DNA from: Flavobacteriaceae bacterium MAR_2010_72
Lineage (GTDB): Bacteria; Bacteroidota; Bacteroidia; Flavobacteriales; Flavobacteriaceae
DNA length: 64,000 nucleotides
Assembly: GCA_003550275.1 (NCBI GenBank)
Contig: QXCW01000002.1
Span: forward strand, 2,661,001-2,725,000
Reading direction: 5' to 3'
In this document: piece by piece, positions 18,448 through 26,538 of the stretch
Layout: each line of letters starts with the position of its first letter
How positions within the stretch are numbered: the first letter of the stretch is position 1
Position numbers and translations under genes: made by a program
The notes under the pieces: model-generated
Databases searched by the model: none
What the model was told of the DNA's origin: nothing
What the model saw: only the letters and a program-made list of their open reading frames with translations

Positions 18448-19214
18448 TGATAGAGGTAAAAAACATATACAAATCGTTTGGGGATTCACAAATCTTAAAA
18501 GGCATTAGCAGCACCTTTGAAAAAGGCAAAACCAATTTGGTGATTGGGCAAAGTGGTTCGGGTAAAACCGTATTCTTAAAATGTTTGTTAGGCTTATTCA
18601 CGCCTGATGAAGGCACCATCGCTTATGATGGTAAAAATTATTCGGATTTAACCGACGACCAAAAGCGTAACTTAAGAGCCGAAATGGGCATGGTCTTTCA
18701 AGGCAGTGCTTTATTTGACTCCATGACCATTGCTGAAAATGTGATGTTCCCACTTCGTATGTTTACTAAAATGTCGAAAAGTGAAATGCAAGATCGTGTA
18801 GATTTTGTCCTGAACCGGGTGAATTTATCTGATGCCCATAAAAAAATGCCGAGTGAAGCTTCTGGAGGAATGCAAAAGCGCGTGGCCATAGCTAGGGCAA
18901 TTGTTAATAATCCTAAATATTTGTTTTGTGATGAGCCCAATTCTGGACTTGACCCTAAAACCGCTATTGTGATTGATAATCTCATTCAAGAGATTACTCT
19001 TGAGTATAACATCACAACGGTTATCAATTCTCATGACATGAACTCTGTCATGGAAATTGGACAGAAAATTCTATTCTTAAAAGATGGGTTAAAGGCTTGG
19101 GAAGGCTCCAATGCTACCATTTTTAAAACTGATAACGAAGCGGTTACCAACTTTGTATATTCGTCAGAATTATTTAAAAAGGTTCGTAAAATGTATATTG
19201 ACGAAAATAGTTAG
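18447..19214 (+). CDS. mlaF: MlaF-type ABC transporter ATP-binding protein
   Basis: ATPase partner of the MlaE-type permease, 255 residues. Walker A is GQSGSGKT, the signature motif is SGGMQKRVAIARA (SGGMQ rather than LSGGQ, as in MlaF proteins), Walker B is YLFCDEPNSGLDP, and the switch His is in NSHDMNS. It is cytoplasmic. The start ATG overlaps the upstream stop (TAATG), showing translational coupling; a longer open frame inside mlaE is not needed. Confidence 0.94.
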   Translation: MIEVKNIYKSFGDSQILKGISSTFEKGKTNLVIGQSGSGKTVFLKCLLGLFTPDEGTIAYDGKNYSDLTDDQKRNLRAEMGMVFQGSALFDSMTIAENVMFPLRMFTKMSKSEMQDRVDFVLNRVNLSDAHKKMPSEASGGMQKRVAIARAIVNNPKYLFCDEPNSGLDPKTAIVIDNLIQEITLEYNITTVINSHDMNSVMEIGQKILFLKDGLKAWEGSNATIFKTDNEAVTNFVYSSELFKKVRKMYIDENS

Positions 19215-19216
19215 AG

Positions 19217-20689
19217 TTAATTGAGACGCTTAACTATTAACGTATCCAACTTTAACTTTGCTTTTAACCATTTTTCAAGTTTTTCAGTATCCTTTGTTTT
19301 AGATTCGTTATTTGACAGTGAATCTATCCATTGTACCGAAAAAATCGCAAGCGTATCCATTGTAGAAAAGTTGGATGTGATTTGATTGGCATATGAAATC
19401 GACTTTAAATTTTCATAATTGATTTTTGCTTCTGTAATCACATCATCAAACGGTATTAAGCCACGTTCCAACCTTGACAAACGTTTTACCTGATCTTCTA
19501 AAAAAAGAACCTTCTCCCGTTGCGTCATCAAATCTAATGAATCCCTAGAGCGCAATTCCTCCATATATTCGAGATTATTGATAGAACGGTTTTTCACCTG
19601 ATTTAAATACAGATTTGTGTTTTGCAATGCTTTATAATCTAAAAGTCTCTTCTCTAAAAGATTTATTGTTGAAGGGGCAATTTCATCAGACCCAAACGGA
19701 ATCAGTTCAATAATAGATTCCCCTTCAGGATTATAGGTTGCTGATGCATTTTTCATAATATATTTGGAATTTGGCAAGGCAGTCAATTCTCTATTTATAA
19801 ACGCCTTGGCATCATTCTCAAATCTGGTTTGCTTCAAAACACTTATAAAGGTCCAAATTGCAGGAATCATAACTGTAATAGCAAGTATAGTCGCTACTCT
19901 TGATACAAATCGTCGTTTTTTGGAATTTGCATATTTGAGCATTGGAAAACGTAACAACTTCAATACCAAAAATGTAGCGAGCGCAATGAAAATCGTGTTA
20001 ATGATAAACAAATACATAGCACCTCTAAAATATTGCCAATTCCCTTCGGCCAATCCATACCCAGCGGTACACAACGGTGGCATTAAGGCGGTTGCAATAG
20101 CAACACCAAAAATTACTGATGCAATTGTCCCTCGTTTTGTTCGGGCAATAATTAAGGCTAAACCACCAAAAAATGCAATGAGTACATCTCTAATGTCTGG
20201 TTTTGTTCTTCCTAAAAGCTCCGACGTATCTTCACTTAATGGGAAGGTATAGAAAAAAAGAAATGCCGTTAATAAACTCAAAACTATCATGATAGCAAGG
20301 TTTATGAGTGAGCGTTTTAACGTATCTAGATCATTAATGGCAATAGACATGCCAACGCCCAAAATCGGACCCATCAATGGCGAAATTAACATGGCGCCGA
20401 TAACCACTGCCGTTGAATTGGCATTTAAACCAATAGAAGCCACAAAAATCGAACAGATCAAAATCCAGGCTGTTGCACCTTTAAAAGGAATATCGCCCTT
20501 TATGGCATCTAAAGTTGCATTTCTGTCTGTGTCATCCCTAAAATCGAGAAGTTCAATCAAAAATGTTTTTACACTTTTAAATAGCCCTTGCGCATCCTTC
20601 TTGATGGCTTTTTTAGATTCTTCTACGGCTTGTTCCTTTTTAGCTTCTTCTTCAGAAAAGTTGAACTTATTCTCCTGATTGTTATCCAT
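19217..20689 (-). CDS. DUF389 membrane protein
   Basis: A 490-residue inner-membrane protein. Residues 60-280 have several transmembrane helices with the family-specific motif GLNANSTAVVIGAMLISPLMGP and the helix GLALIIARTKRG. The remaining C-terminal third is a soluble, coiled-coil-prone region containing LMTQREKVLFLEDQVKRLSR. This matches the DUF389 (TIGR00341-type) family, whose function is unknown. The start region overlaps the 3' end of the guanylyltransferase gene by eight bases, so the two are probably co-transcribed. It is convergent with mlaF with two bases between the stops. Confidence 0.88.
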   Translation of the reverse strand: MDNNQENKFNFSEEEAKKEQAVEESKKAIKKDAQGLFKSVKTFLIELLDFRDDTDRNATLDAIKGDIPFKGATAWILICSIFVASIGLNANSTAVVIGAMLISPLMGPILGVGMSIAINDLDTLKRSLINLAIMIVLSLLTAFLFFYTFPLSEDTSELLGRTKPDIRDVLIAFFGGLALIIARTKRGTIASVIFGVAIATALMPPLCTAGYGLAEGNWQYFRGAMYLFIINTIFIALATFLVLKLLRFPMLKYANSKKRRFVSRVATILAITVMIPAIWTFISVLKQTRFENDAKAFINRELTALPNSKYIMKNASATYNPEGESIIELIPFGSDEIAPSTINLLEKRLLDYKALQNTNLYLNQVKNRSINNLEYMEELRSRDSLDLMTQREKVLFLEDQVKRLSRLERGLIPFDDVITEAKINYENLKSISYANQITSNFSTMDTLAIFSVQWIDSLSNNESKTKDTEKLEKWLKAKLKLDTLIVKRLN

Positions 20690-21761
20690 AGTGCTCCCCG
20701 AATTTCGATTTCACCTTTTGAAGGATTTGTTTAATGTCCTGTTCCTTTGTTTTAGGAAAGATAAGCAAAACTTCAGTGTCATCAACAACGATATAATCCT
20801 TTAGCCCATCAATAACCACTATTTTATCAGTTGCAGTTCGTATCAAATTACCTGAAGCATTTTCTGCCAATACCTTTGCCTTTACAAGTGCATTACTGTC
20901 ATTATCCTTGTCTAGCTTATCATATAAACTTCCCCAAGTGCCAAGGTCGTTCCAGTCAAAGGTTGCTGGTAATACAAACACATTTTCACTTTTTTCCATG
21001 ATGGCGTAGTCCACCGAAATGTTTTCAGATTTAGAATAATTTTCTTCGATAAAAGCCTCCTCTTTATCCGTATTATAGAATTCAATCCCACTTTCGAAAA
21101 GCGCATATAAGTCTGGTTGATTTTTCTGGAATGCGGAAATCACACTCTTTGCACTCCACATAAAAATGCCAGCATTCCATATAAAATTACCTTGCGACAA
21201 AAATGATTTAGCAGTTTCATAGTTCGGTTTCTCACGGAATTGTTGTACTGGTTTTATACTGTTTTCTACTGTTTTATCATATTCAATATACCCATAACCT
21301 GTATTGGGAAAAGTAGGCTGAATACCTAAAGTCATTAAGGCGTCTTTCTGCTCGCAAAAATCAAAAGCTTCTTTCACGTTTTGAGTAAAAGCTTCTTCGT
21401 TTTCAATCCAATGGTCACTAGGTGCGACAAGCATTAAAGCATTCGGATTTTCTTTCTGAATTTTTAAGGCGGCGTATAAAATGCAGGGTGCCGTATTTCG
21501 CATAACAGGCTCTAAAACCACCTGCCTTTGGGTGACATTTGGTAATTGTTCAAATACAAGCTCCTTATATCTCGCATTAGTTAAAATGAAAATATTCTCA
21601 CTTGGGATTAGTCTTGAAAGTCTCTTAAATGTTTTCTGAATTAATGTATCGCCTGTTCCTAGCATGTCATGAAACTGCTTTGGGAAATCTTGAGTACTTA
21701 CTGGCCAAAATCTAGACCCTACCCCTCCAGCCATTAATATCGCATAATAATTTTTGTTCAT
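20682..21761 (-). CDS. manC: Mannose-1-phosphate guanylyltransferase
   Basis: Nucleotidyltransferase of 359 residues that makes GDP-mannose from mannose-1-phosphate and GTP. The N-terminal signature is AGGVGSRFWPVSTQDFPKQF; further family motifs are LVAPSDHWI, the EKPNYETAKSFL segment and FDWNDLGTWGSLY. The length is that of the short form, without the fused isomerase domain. GDP-mannose feeds glycan and lipopolysaccharide synthesis. The upstream SprT-like gene ends one base before this start. Confidence 0.94.
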   Translation of the reverse strand: MNKNYYAILMAGGVGSRFWPVSTQDFPKQFHDMLGTGDTLIQKTFKRLSRLIPSENIFILTNARYKELVFEQLPNVTQRQVVLEPVMRNTAPCILYAALKIQKENPNALMLVAPSDHWIENEEAFTQNVKEAFDFCEQKDALMTLGIQPTFPNTGYGYIEYDKTVENSIKPVQQFREKPNYETAKSFLSQGNFIWNAGIFMWSAKSVISAFQKNQPDLYALFESGIEFYNTDKEEAFIEENYSKSENISVDYAIMEKSENVFVLPATFDWNDLGTWGSLYDKLDKDNDSNALVKAKVLAENASGNLIRTATDKIVVIDGLKDYIVVDDTEVLLIFPKTKEQDIKQILQKVKSKFGEHYG

Positions 21762-21762
21762 T

Positions 21763-22362
21763 CTACTTATTTAGTAATTCTACTTCTGCGTTCGGGTTAA
21801 ACAAATACATTCTGCCCGTTTCAACCTCAATACACTCATAACGCTTGGTGCGTTTTTGTCCTTTCTTAAAAACTCTCCCATTATAAAGCTTGAACACATC
21901 TCCCAAAGGTACTTCAAAAACATAAGTTTTATTATTTGGTGGATCAAATTTCTTCAAAGCTAAAGCCAATGTAGCATCTGAATCGCTTGATGCCTTCGGA
22001 TTTATAAAGTGCTTTGCCAATAGCGGCAATAAAGTTTCAGGAAATATTTGTGGATTAAGCAGAGGCAACATTAGATGCTGAAAGGTTTGTTTCCACTCTT
22101 TTCCGTGTGGTTTGATGTGTCGCCCATAAGTTTGATACGCTTCAAAATGGGCAATTTCATGGATTAAGGTAACTAAAAAACGATATACATTTAAATTGGC
22201 GTTTACTGTAATTTGGTGCTTATTATTTGGTAGTTTTCTATAATCACCATGTCTAGTTTTGCGTTCATTTTTAACCTTTACCACTAAATGATCATGATCT
22301 AAAAGTCCTAGCACATAGGATGATGCTTGCTCTGGAATGTAATTTTGAAGGGTGTTTTGCAT
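21763..22362 (-). CDS. SprT-like zinc-binding protein
   Basis: A 199-residue protein with a SprT-type metallopeptidase core. The zinc motif HExxH is seen as HEIAHFEAYQTYG, followed by HIKPHGKEWKQTF that provides the third His. No signal peptide is visible, so it is probably cytoplasmic. Bacterial SprT-like proteins are poorly characterised; their eukaryotic relatives cut DNA-protein crosslinks. The minus strand has TATTTTTG at 22368-22375, five bases before the start codon, which would leave almost no leader. Confidence 0.87.
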   Translation of the reverse strand: MQNTLQNYIPEQASSYVLGLLDHDHLVVKVKNERKTRHGDYRKLPNNKHQITVNANLNVYRFLVTLIHEIAHFEAYQTYGRHIKPHGKEWKQTFQHLMLPLLNPQIFPETLLPLLAKHFINPKASSDSDATLALALKKFDPPNNKTYVFEVPLGDVFKLYNGRVFKKGQKRTKRYECIEVETGRMYLFNPNAEVELLNK

Positions 22363-22437
22363 TTATGCAAAAATAAGGGATTTCTATAAAGACGATAATT
22401 ACATCATACTAAAGTTTAATAAAATTACCACACAACT

Positions 22438-23121
22438 TTAAGGCGTTGAATTTGAAACCTGAAGAAGTTTACCGTTATACAACTTATGTCCGTTAAGAGC
22501 AAAGTCAAAAATATAATTGGCCATTTCTGATGCCGTTGTAGGTGCCTGATAACCCGGAAAAGCCTCTTCCAACATTTCGGTTTGCACTGCTCCAAGTGCT
22601 AGTACGTTAAACGACGGGCCACTTGCTTTGTATTCTTCCGCCAATAGTTCGGTTAAGGTAATTACCGCCGCCTTACTTGAACTATAAGCTGCCAATCCCG
22701 GAAATTTCATGCTTCCTTGAACACCTCCCATAGAACTGATATTGACAACGTGCCCATTTTTTTTCATGTAAGGAACCACAACTTTCGTAAGTTCTGCAAC
22801 GCCAAACACATTGGTTTTATATACCTTTTCAAAATCTGATAAAGAAGTAGTTGCAAAAGGTTTGTTTATCAAAGCTCCGGCATTATTGATAAGGATATCA
22901 ACCTTATTCCAGTTGGTATTAATGAAATCCTCAACCCATATAAAATCTTCTGAATTAGCTAAATCAAATGAAAATGAAGTTACATTGTCCAAATTTAAAG
23001 CATTCACAGGTTGTGTGTTTCTGGAAAGGGATAAAACCTTATGTCCTGCATCAGCAAATAATTTCACCAGTTCAAAACCTATACCTCGGCTAGTGCCTGT
23101 GATGATGATGCGTTTACTCAT
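22438..23121 (-). CDS. SDR family NAD(P)-dependent oxidoreductase
   Basis: Classical short-chain dehydrogenase of 227 residues with a glycine motif TGTSRGIG, NNAGA, ISSMGG and the catalytic YSSSKAA. The NxxxG-like C-terminal part differs from the first SDR in the window, so the two are not recent copies. The substrate is unknown. It lies downstream of, and overlaps by eight bases, the M28 peptidase gene, so the two form a small minus-strand unit. Confidence 0.88.
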   Translation of the reverse strand: MSKRIIITGTSRGIGFELVKLFADAGHKVLSLSRNTQPVNALNLDNVTSFSFDLANSEDFIWVEDFINTNWNKVDILINNAGALINKPFATTSLSDFEKVYKTNVFGVAELTKVVVPYMKKNGHVVNISSMGGVQGSMKFPGLAAYSSSKAAVITLTELLAEEYKASGPSFNVLALGAVQTEMLEEAFPGYQAPTTASEMANYIFDFALNGHKLYNGKLLQVSNSTP

Positions 23122-24061
23122 TATTCATTTTAATTTCTTGGGTTTCAGAATTACTGACACCTTCTATAGCAGGAATCAATTTATTGATTACACTAGCCAT
23201 GTGGGCATAATCCATTTTATCAGATTCGTCATCTACATGATGGTAAAAATCAAAATTGGTTAGATCACAACTTGAAATGGTTTGACTTGGCAATTTAAAT
23301 GCTTCGTAAAAAGGATAATTATCTGACCGTTTAAATAAGTTATATTTTACTGCAACATCAGACTTACCAATAAGTTTAGACCCTGCATATGTATTCATTT
23401 TTTCTGCCATATTTGAGAGGTCAAAACCTGTTAACATAAGATCATAATCTCTATTATCTGTAAACGGAACACCTGTCATTTCAAAATTAATCATGGTGTA
23501 AAGATTCAGATTTTCAGATTTTAGTCGTTCTGCTAAATGTTTAGAGCCTCTTAATCCCATTTCTTCGCCAGAAAACAAGGCAAATACTAGTGTACGCTTA
23601 TTGCTTTTAGAATTCGCAAAATGTTTGGCTAACGTCATAACCGTCGCTGTACCCGAAGCATTATCATTGGCTCCGTTGCCAATGGCATCACCATTAACAG
23701 GTTTTGCACGAAACCCAATATGGTCATAATGCGCACCAAGTAATACAACTTCATCTTTTAATTTTGGATCATGGCCCTCCAAAACACCCACGAGGTTAAA
23801 GGCATCAATTTCTTTTATTTTAAAACTATCGCGATATGTTTCGTAGTAGGGCTTAACCCCTAAATCATTAAAATAAGTTTCAATAAACGATGCTGCCTTG
23901 TCAATCCCAATGCTTCCAGAATCCCGCCCTTCAATTTCATCTGAAGCCAAATAAGACACTATGGCCTCAACCTCATTGCTAGTTATAGATTCAAAAGTAT
24001 TAATGTAAGTTGTACTGATTAAAACAACAAATAGGACTAAAAGTAATGCAAGCTTCTTCAT
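23114..24061 (-). CDS. Exported M28 family aminopeptidase
   Basis: Zinc peptidase of the M28 family, 315 residues. A signal peptide or N-terminal anchor (MKKLALLLVLFVVLISTTY) indicates export to the periplasm. The zinc ligands are in GAHYDHIGF, NGANDNASGTA, ALFSGEEMGLRGS, a later Asp (MINFEMTG is the local strand) and the C-terminal HHVDDESDKMDY. These enzymes remove N-terminal amino acids from peptides, or convert N-terminal Gln in the glutaminyl cyclase branch; I cannot decide between them by eye. The SDR gene overlaps its 3' end. Confidence 0.88.
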   Translation of the reverse strand: MKKLALLLVLFVVLISTTYINTFESITSNEVEAIVSYLASDEIEGRDSGSIGIDKAASFIETYFNDLGVKPYYETYRDSFKIKEIDAFNLVGVLEGHDPKLKDEVVLLGAHYDHIGFRAKPVNGDAIGNGANDNASGTATVMTLAKHFANSKSNKRTLVFALFSGEEMGLRGSKHLAERLKSENLNLYTMINFEMTGVPFTDNRDYDLMLTGFDLSNMAEKMNTYAGSKLIGKSDVAVKYNLFKRSDNYPFYEAFKLPSQTISSCDLTNFDFYHHVDDESDKMDYAHMASVINKLIPAIEGVSNSETQEIKMNNE

Positions 24062-24208
24062 ATATAAATAGGTGTAATTTGGCTCTAAAGATAGAAAAAT
24101 ATGTGAGTATCAACTTCATATTTTATGATTGTTTAACATCTCTTATTCAAAGTATAAGCCCATAGTATAATTCACTAAAAATCACTATCTTCAATAAAAT
24201 TTTTTCTT

Positions 24209-25315
24209 ATGCCAATTTACATGGACAGACATGATGTGCCAGAAACGGTGACTGCCGAAATTCTTGCGCAATTGCATCAAGAAGATTTAAAAATTGAAAA
24301 GATATTTGGCTGCCAAGGGATGACCTATTGGTTTGATGACCAAAGAAAAACTGCTTTTTGTTTAATAAAGGCACCCAACAAACAGGCGATTCAAGAAATG
24401 CACAATCACGCTCATGGTGATGTTCCAAACTCTGTTATTGAAGTTGATGAAACCCTGGTTGAAGCATTTTTGGGCAGGATTTCAGATCCTGCAAAAACCA
24501 ATGATGGCTCATTAAAAATCATAGATGATGATGCCTTTAGAGTTATCATGGTTTTAGAAACCAGCAACTATTTAAACAGGGTTGAAGCAAATCAATTTAG
24601 CATTTTTACTCAAAAATTTCACAATAGCGTTTCAAAAACAATTGCTCAATTTGAAGGACGAATTGTAAAGCAAAATAATAATAAATATTTAGTGTCATTC
24701 AAATCGGTCACCAATGCCATTTTATGCGCACTTAAAATCCAAGCTAATTTTAAGTATATCACCCCCAAGTTCGACGTACAAAATCGCATTTTAAAAATTG
24801 GAATCGATGCTGGCTCCCCAGTTACCCATAAAAAGGAACTGTTTGAAGAAACCATTACATTGGCAACTCAAATGTGCGAAATTGTGAATCACGACATTGT
24901 CATTTCTTCAGAAATAAAATCGTTGTATGAAAATGAAAATCGTAATGCTTTTATTGATAAAGAACGTATTTACACACTATCTCCAGATGAACAGAAATTT
25001 CTAACAGACCTTATGAATTATATTGAAACCCATTGGAAGCAAACCGAAATCAACGTTGTTGATTTTGCCAAGGCTTTAGGTTTCAGTAAATCCCAATTAT
25101 ACAGAAAACTTACCGCGCTCACTGGAAAGTCACCAAATACATTTATACGCGATTACAGACTCAACCAATCCTTAAAACTACTACATGAGCAACGTGGTAA
25201 CATTTCCGAAATTGCTTATCTAACAGGCTTCAGTAGTCTTGCTTATTTTTCAAAGTGCTTTAAAGATAAATTTAATATTCTTCCTTCAACCTATATCCAA
25301 CAACACGTGTATTAA
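24209..25315 (+). CDS. DUF4242 / cyclase-like / AraC-family regulator
   Basis: A 368-residue cytoplasmic protein with three parts. Residues 1-88 are a DUF4242 (nickel-binding-type ferredoxin fold) domain beginning MPIYMDRHDVPETVTAEILA. Residues 105-235 look like a class III nucleotidyl cyclase fold: GRIVKQNNNKYLVSFKS, ILCALKIQ, LKIGIDAGSPV and DIVISSEIKSLY follow the family order, but the catalytic metal-binding aspartates are not evident, so it is likely a ligand-sensing relic. Residues 270-368 are a double helix-turn-helix of the AraC type (SKSQLYRKLTALTGKSPN, EIAYLTGFSSLAYFSKCF). It probably controls the exported DUF4242 gene that follows. Confidence 0.85.
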   Translation: MPIYMDRHDVPETVTAEILAQLHQEDLKIEKIFGCQGMTYWFDDQRKTAFCLIKAPNKQAIQEMHNHAHGDVPNSVIEVDETLVEAFLGRISDPAKTNDGSLKIIDDDAFRVIMVLETSNYLNRVEANQFSIFTQKFHNSVSKTIAQFEGRIVKQNNNKYLVSFKSVTNAILCALKIQANFKYITPKFDVQNRILKIGIDAGSPVTHKKELFEETITLATQMCEIVNHDIVISSEIKSLYENENRNAFIDKERIYTLSPDEQKFLTDLMNYIETHWKQTEINVVDFAKALGFSKSQLYRKLTALTGKSPNTFIRDYRLNQSLKLLHEQRGNISEIAYLTGFSSLAYFSKCFKDKFNILPSTYIQQHVY

Positions 25316-25440
25316 TGGTTTTTTTTCTAAAATGATTTAAATGTTATACTATTTGAATTATTTGTAGATATTTTATTGGTTTTACAGATGTAATTTTAGT
25401 TGAGTAATAAAAACAATTGTTTAACCAATTCACAGTAATT

Positions 25441-25836
25441 ATGAAAACTTTAAAAACAGTATTAATCTTGGCAATTGCCATAACAAGTTTTAACGTCATG
25501 GGACAAGAAAAATCAGTAGCTAAAGGCTTAAAAAAAGAACTAAAAACACCAAATGAGAACATGTATGTAATTGAACGCGAAATTCCTGGAGCAGGAAAAC
25601 TAACGGCTGAAGAATTACAAGCCATTTCTCAAACATCGTGCAGTGTACTCGACGAAATGGGATCGGAAAATATTAAATGGCTTCATAGCTATGTCACAGG
25701 AGATAAAGTTTACTGTGTTTACATGGCTAAAAATGAAGATTTAGTTAGAGAGCATGCTCAAAAAGGTGGTTTCCCTGCTAATTCGGTTTCAGAAGTAAAA
25801 ACAATTATTGATCCTTCAACTGCAAAAAAGAATTAA
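25441..25836 (+). CDS. Exported DUF4242 protein
   Basis: A 131-residue protein with a signal peptide (MKTLKTVLILAIAITSFNVMG, cleavage probably before QEKS). The mature part has a DUF4242 domain: MYVIEREIPGAGKLTAEELQ, SENIKWLHSYVTGDKVYCVY and EHAQKGGFPANSV, where the conserved Cys and His residues of the family are kept. The start at 25441 is the ATG directly before the signal peptide. The preceding gene encodes a regulator with a cytoplasmic DUF4242 domain, so the same ligand or metal may be handled on both sides of the membrane. That link is inference. Confidence 0.85.
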   Translation: MKTLKTVLILAIAITSFNVMGQEKSVAKGLKKELKTPNENMYVIEREIPGAGKLTAEELQAISQTSCSVLDEMGSENIKWLHSYVTGDKVYCVYMAKNEDLVREHAQKGGFPANSVSEVKTIIDPSTAKKN

Positions 25837-25986
25837 ATAAAGTACAATCCTATATTACTTGCCAAAGAATTGGTTCAATAATTTATTTTAAAAATAACAA
25901 CCAAAGACATATAGCTTTGATTATAAATTAATTAAGAGGTTTTTTTGTACATTTAGAATAGTTTATTAACCAATTAAAAATATAAT

Positions 25987-26469
25987 ATGAAAACAACTCG
26001 TTTACACAACAATTTTTGTTCTCTAGTACTTGGAATAACTTTTCTTTGCGGTAGCAATTTAATAGCTCAAAACATGGAAGGACAAACAAGTAATGAAATG
26101 TCTATAATGAAAACAACTGATGACGCTAGCCTAACTTGGCTTTCCGCACCAGATTTTTTACCAGGCTGTACTTTTACTATTCTGCATGGTGACATGGGCA
26201 AACCAAATTTAGACGTTTTTTTCAAAGTTCCAGCTAATACAGAAGTAGCTAATCATTGGCACAATTCTCAAGAACGTATGATTTTAGTCTCTGGTGAAAT
26301 GGAAGTTACTTATGATGGAGAGCCTACCCAACTTATGAAAACAGGCTCTTATACATTTGGACCAGCAAAGAAGCCTCATTCAGCAAAATGCCTTGACAAA
26401 GGACCATGTGTATTATTTGTTGCACTTGTAGAGCCTTTTGATGCTTTCCCAATTGCAATAAAAGATTAA
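25987..26469 (+). CDS. Exported cupin-domain protein
   Basis: A 160-residue protein with an N-terminal export signal (hydrophobic stretch before LIAQNMEG) and a single cupin barrel. The two cupin motifs are visible: NHWHNSQERMILVSGEMEV, with the two His and the Glu, and GSYTFGPAKKPHSAKC with the third His. Metal binding is therefore likely. The enzyme or binding role is unknown. It lies 150 bases after the exported DUF4242 gene on the same strand and is followed by a perfect terminator, making it the last gene of that group. Confidence 0.85.
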   Translation: MKTTRLHNNFCSLVLGITFLCGSNLIAQNMEGQTSNEMSIMKTTDDASLTWLSAPDFLPGCTFTILHGDMGKPNLDVFFKVPANTEVANHWHNSQERMILVSGEMEVTYDGEPTQLMKTGSYTFGPAKKPHSAKCLDKGPCVLFVALVEPFDAFPIAIKD

Positions 26470-26490
26470 ACCCTATATGTACCAAAACTA

Positions 26491-26519
26491 AAAAGCCACT
26501 ACATGATGTAGTGGCTTTT
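26491..26519. terminator. Bidirectional terminator, cupin gene / pdhC
   Basis: A perfect 13-base-pair stem, AAAAGCCACTACA with TGTAGTGGCTTTT, closed by a TGA loop. T runs on both strands fit its position between the convergent cupin and pdhC genes. Confidence 0.9.
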
Positions 26520-26538
26520 CTTTATTGTTAAAACTTAT

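Noticed and set aside
19764..20678. Plus-strand frames opposite the DUF389 gene
   Set aside because: No known motif; the minus frame has a full-length recognised protein.
24062..24208. Possible gene in the gap between the M28 peptidase and the DUF4242 regulator
   Set aside because: Only AT-rich sequence with many stops; most likely control region.
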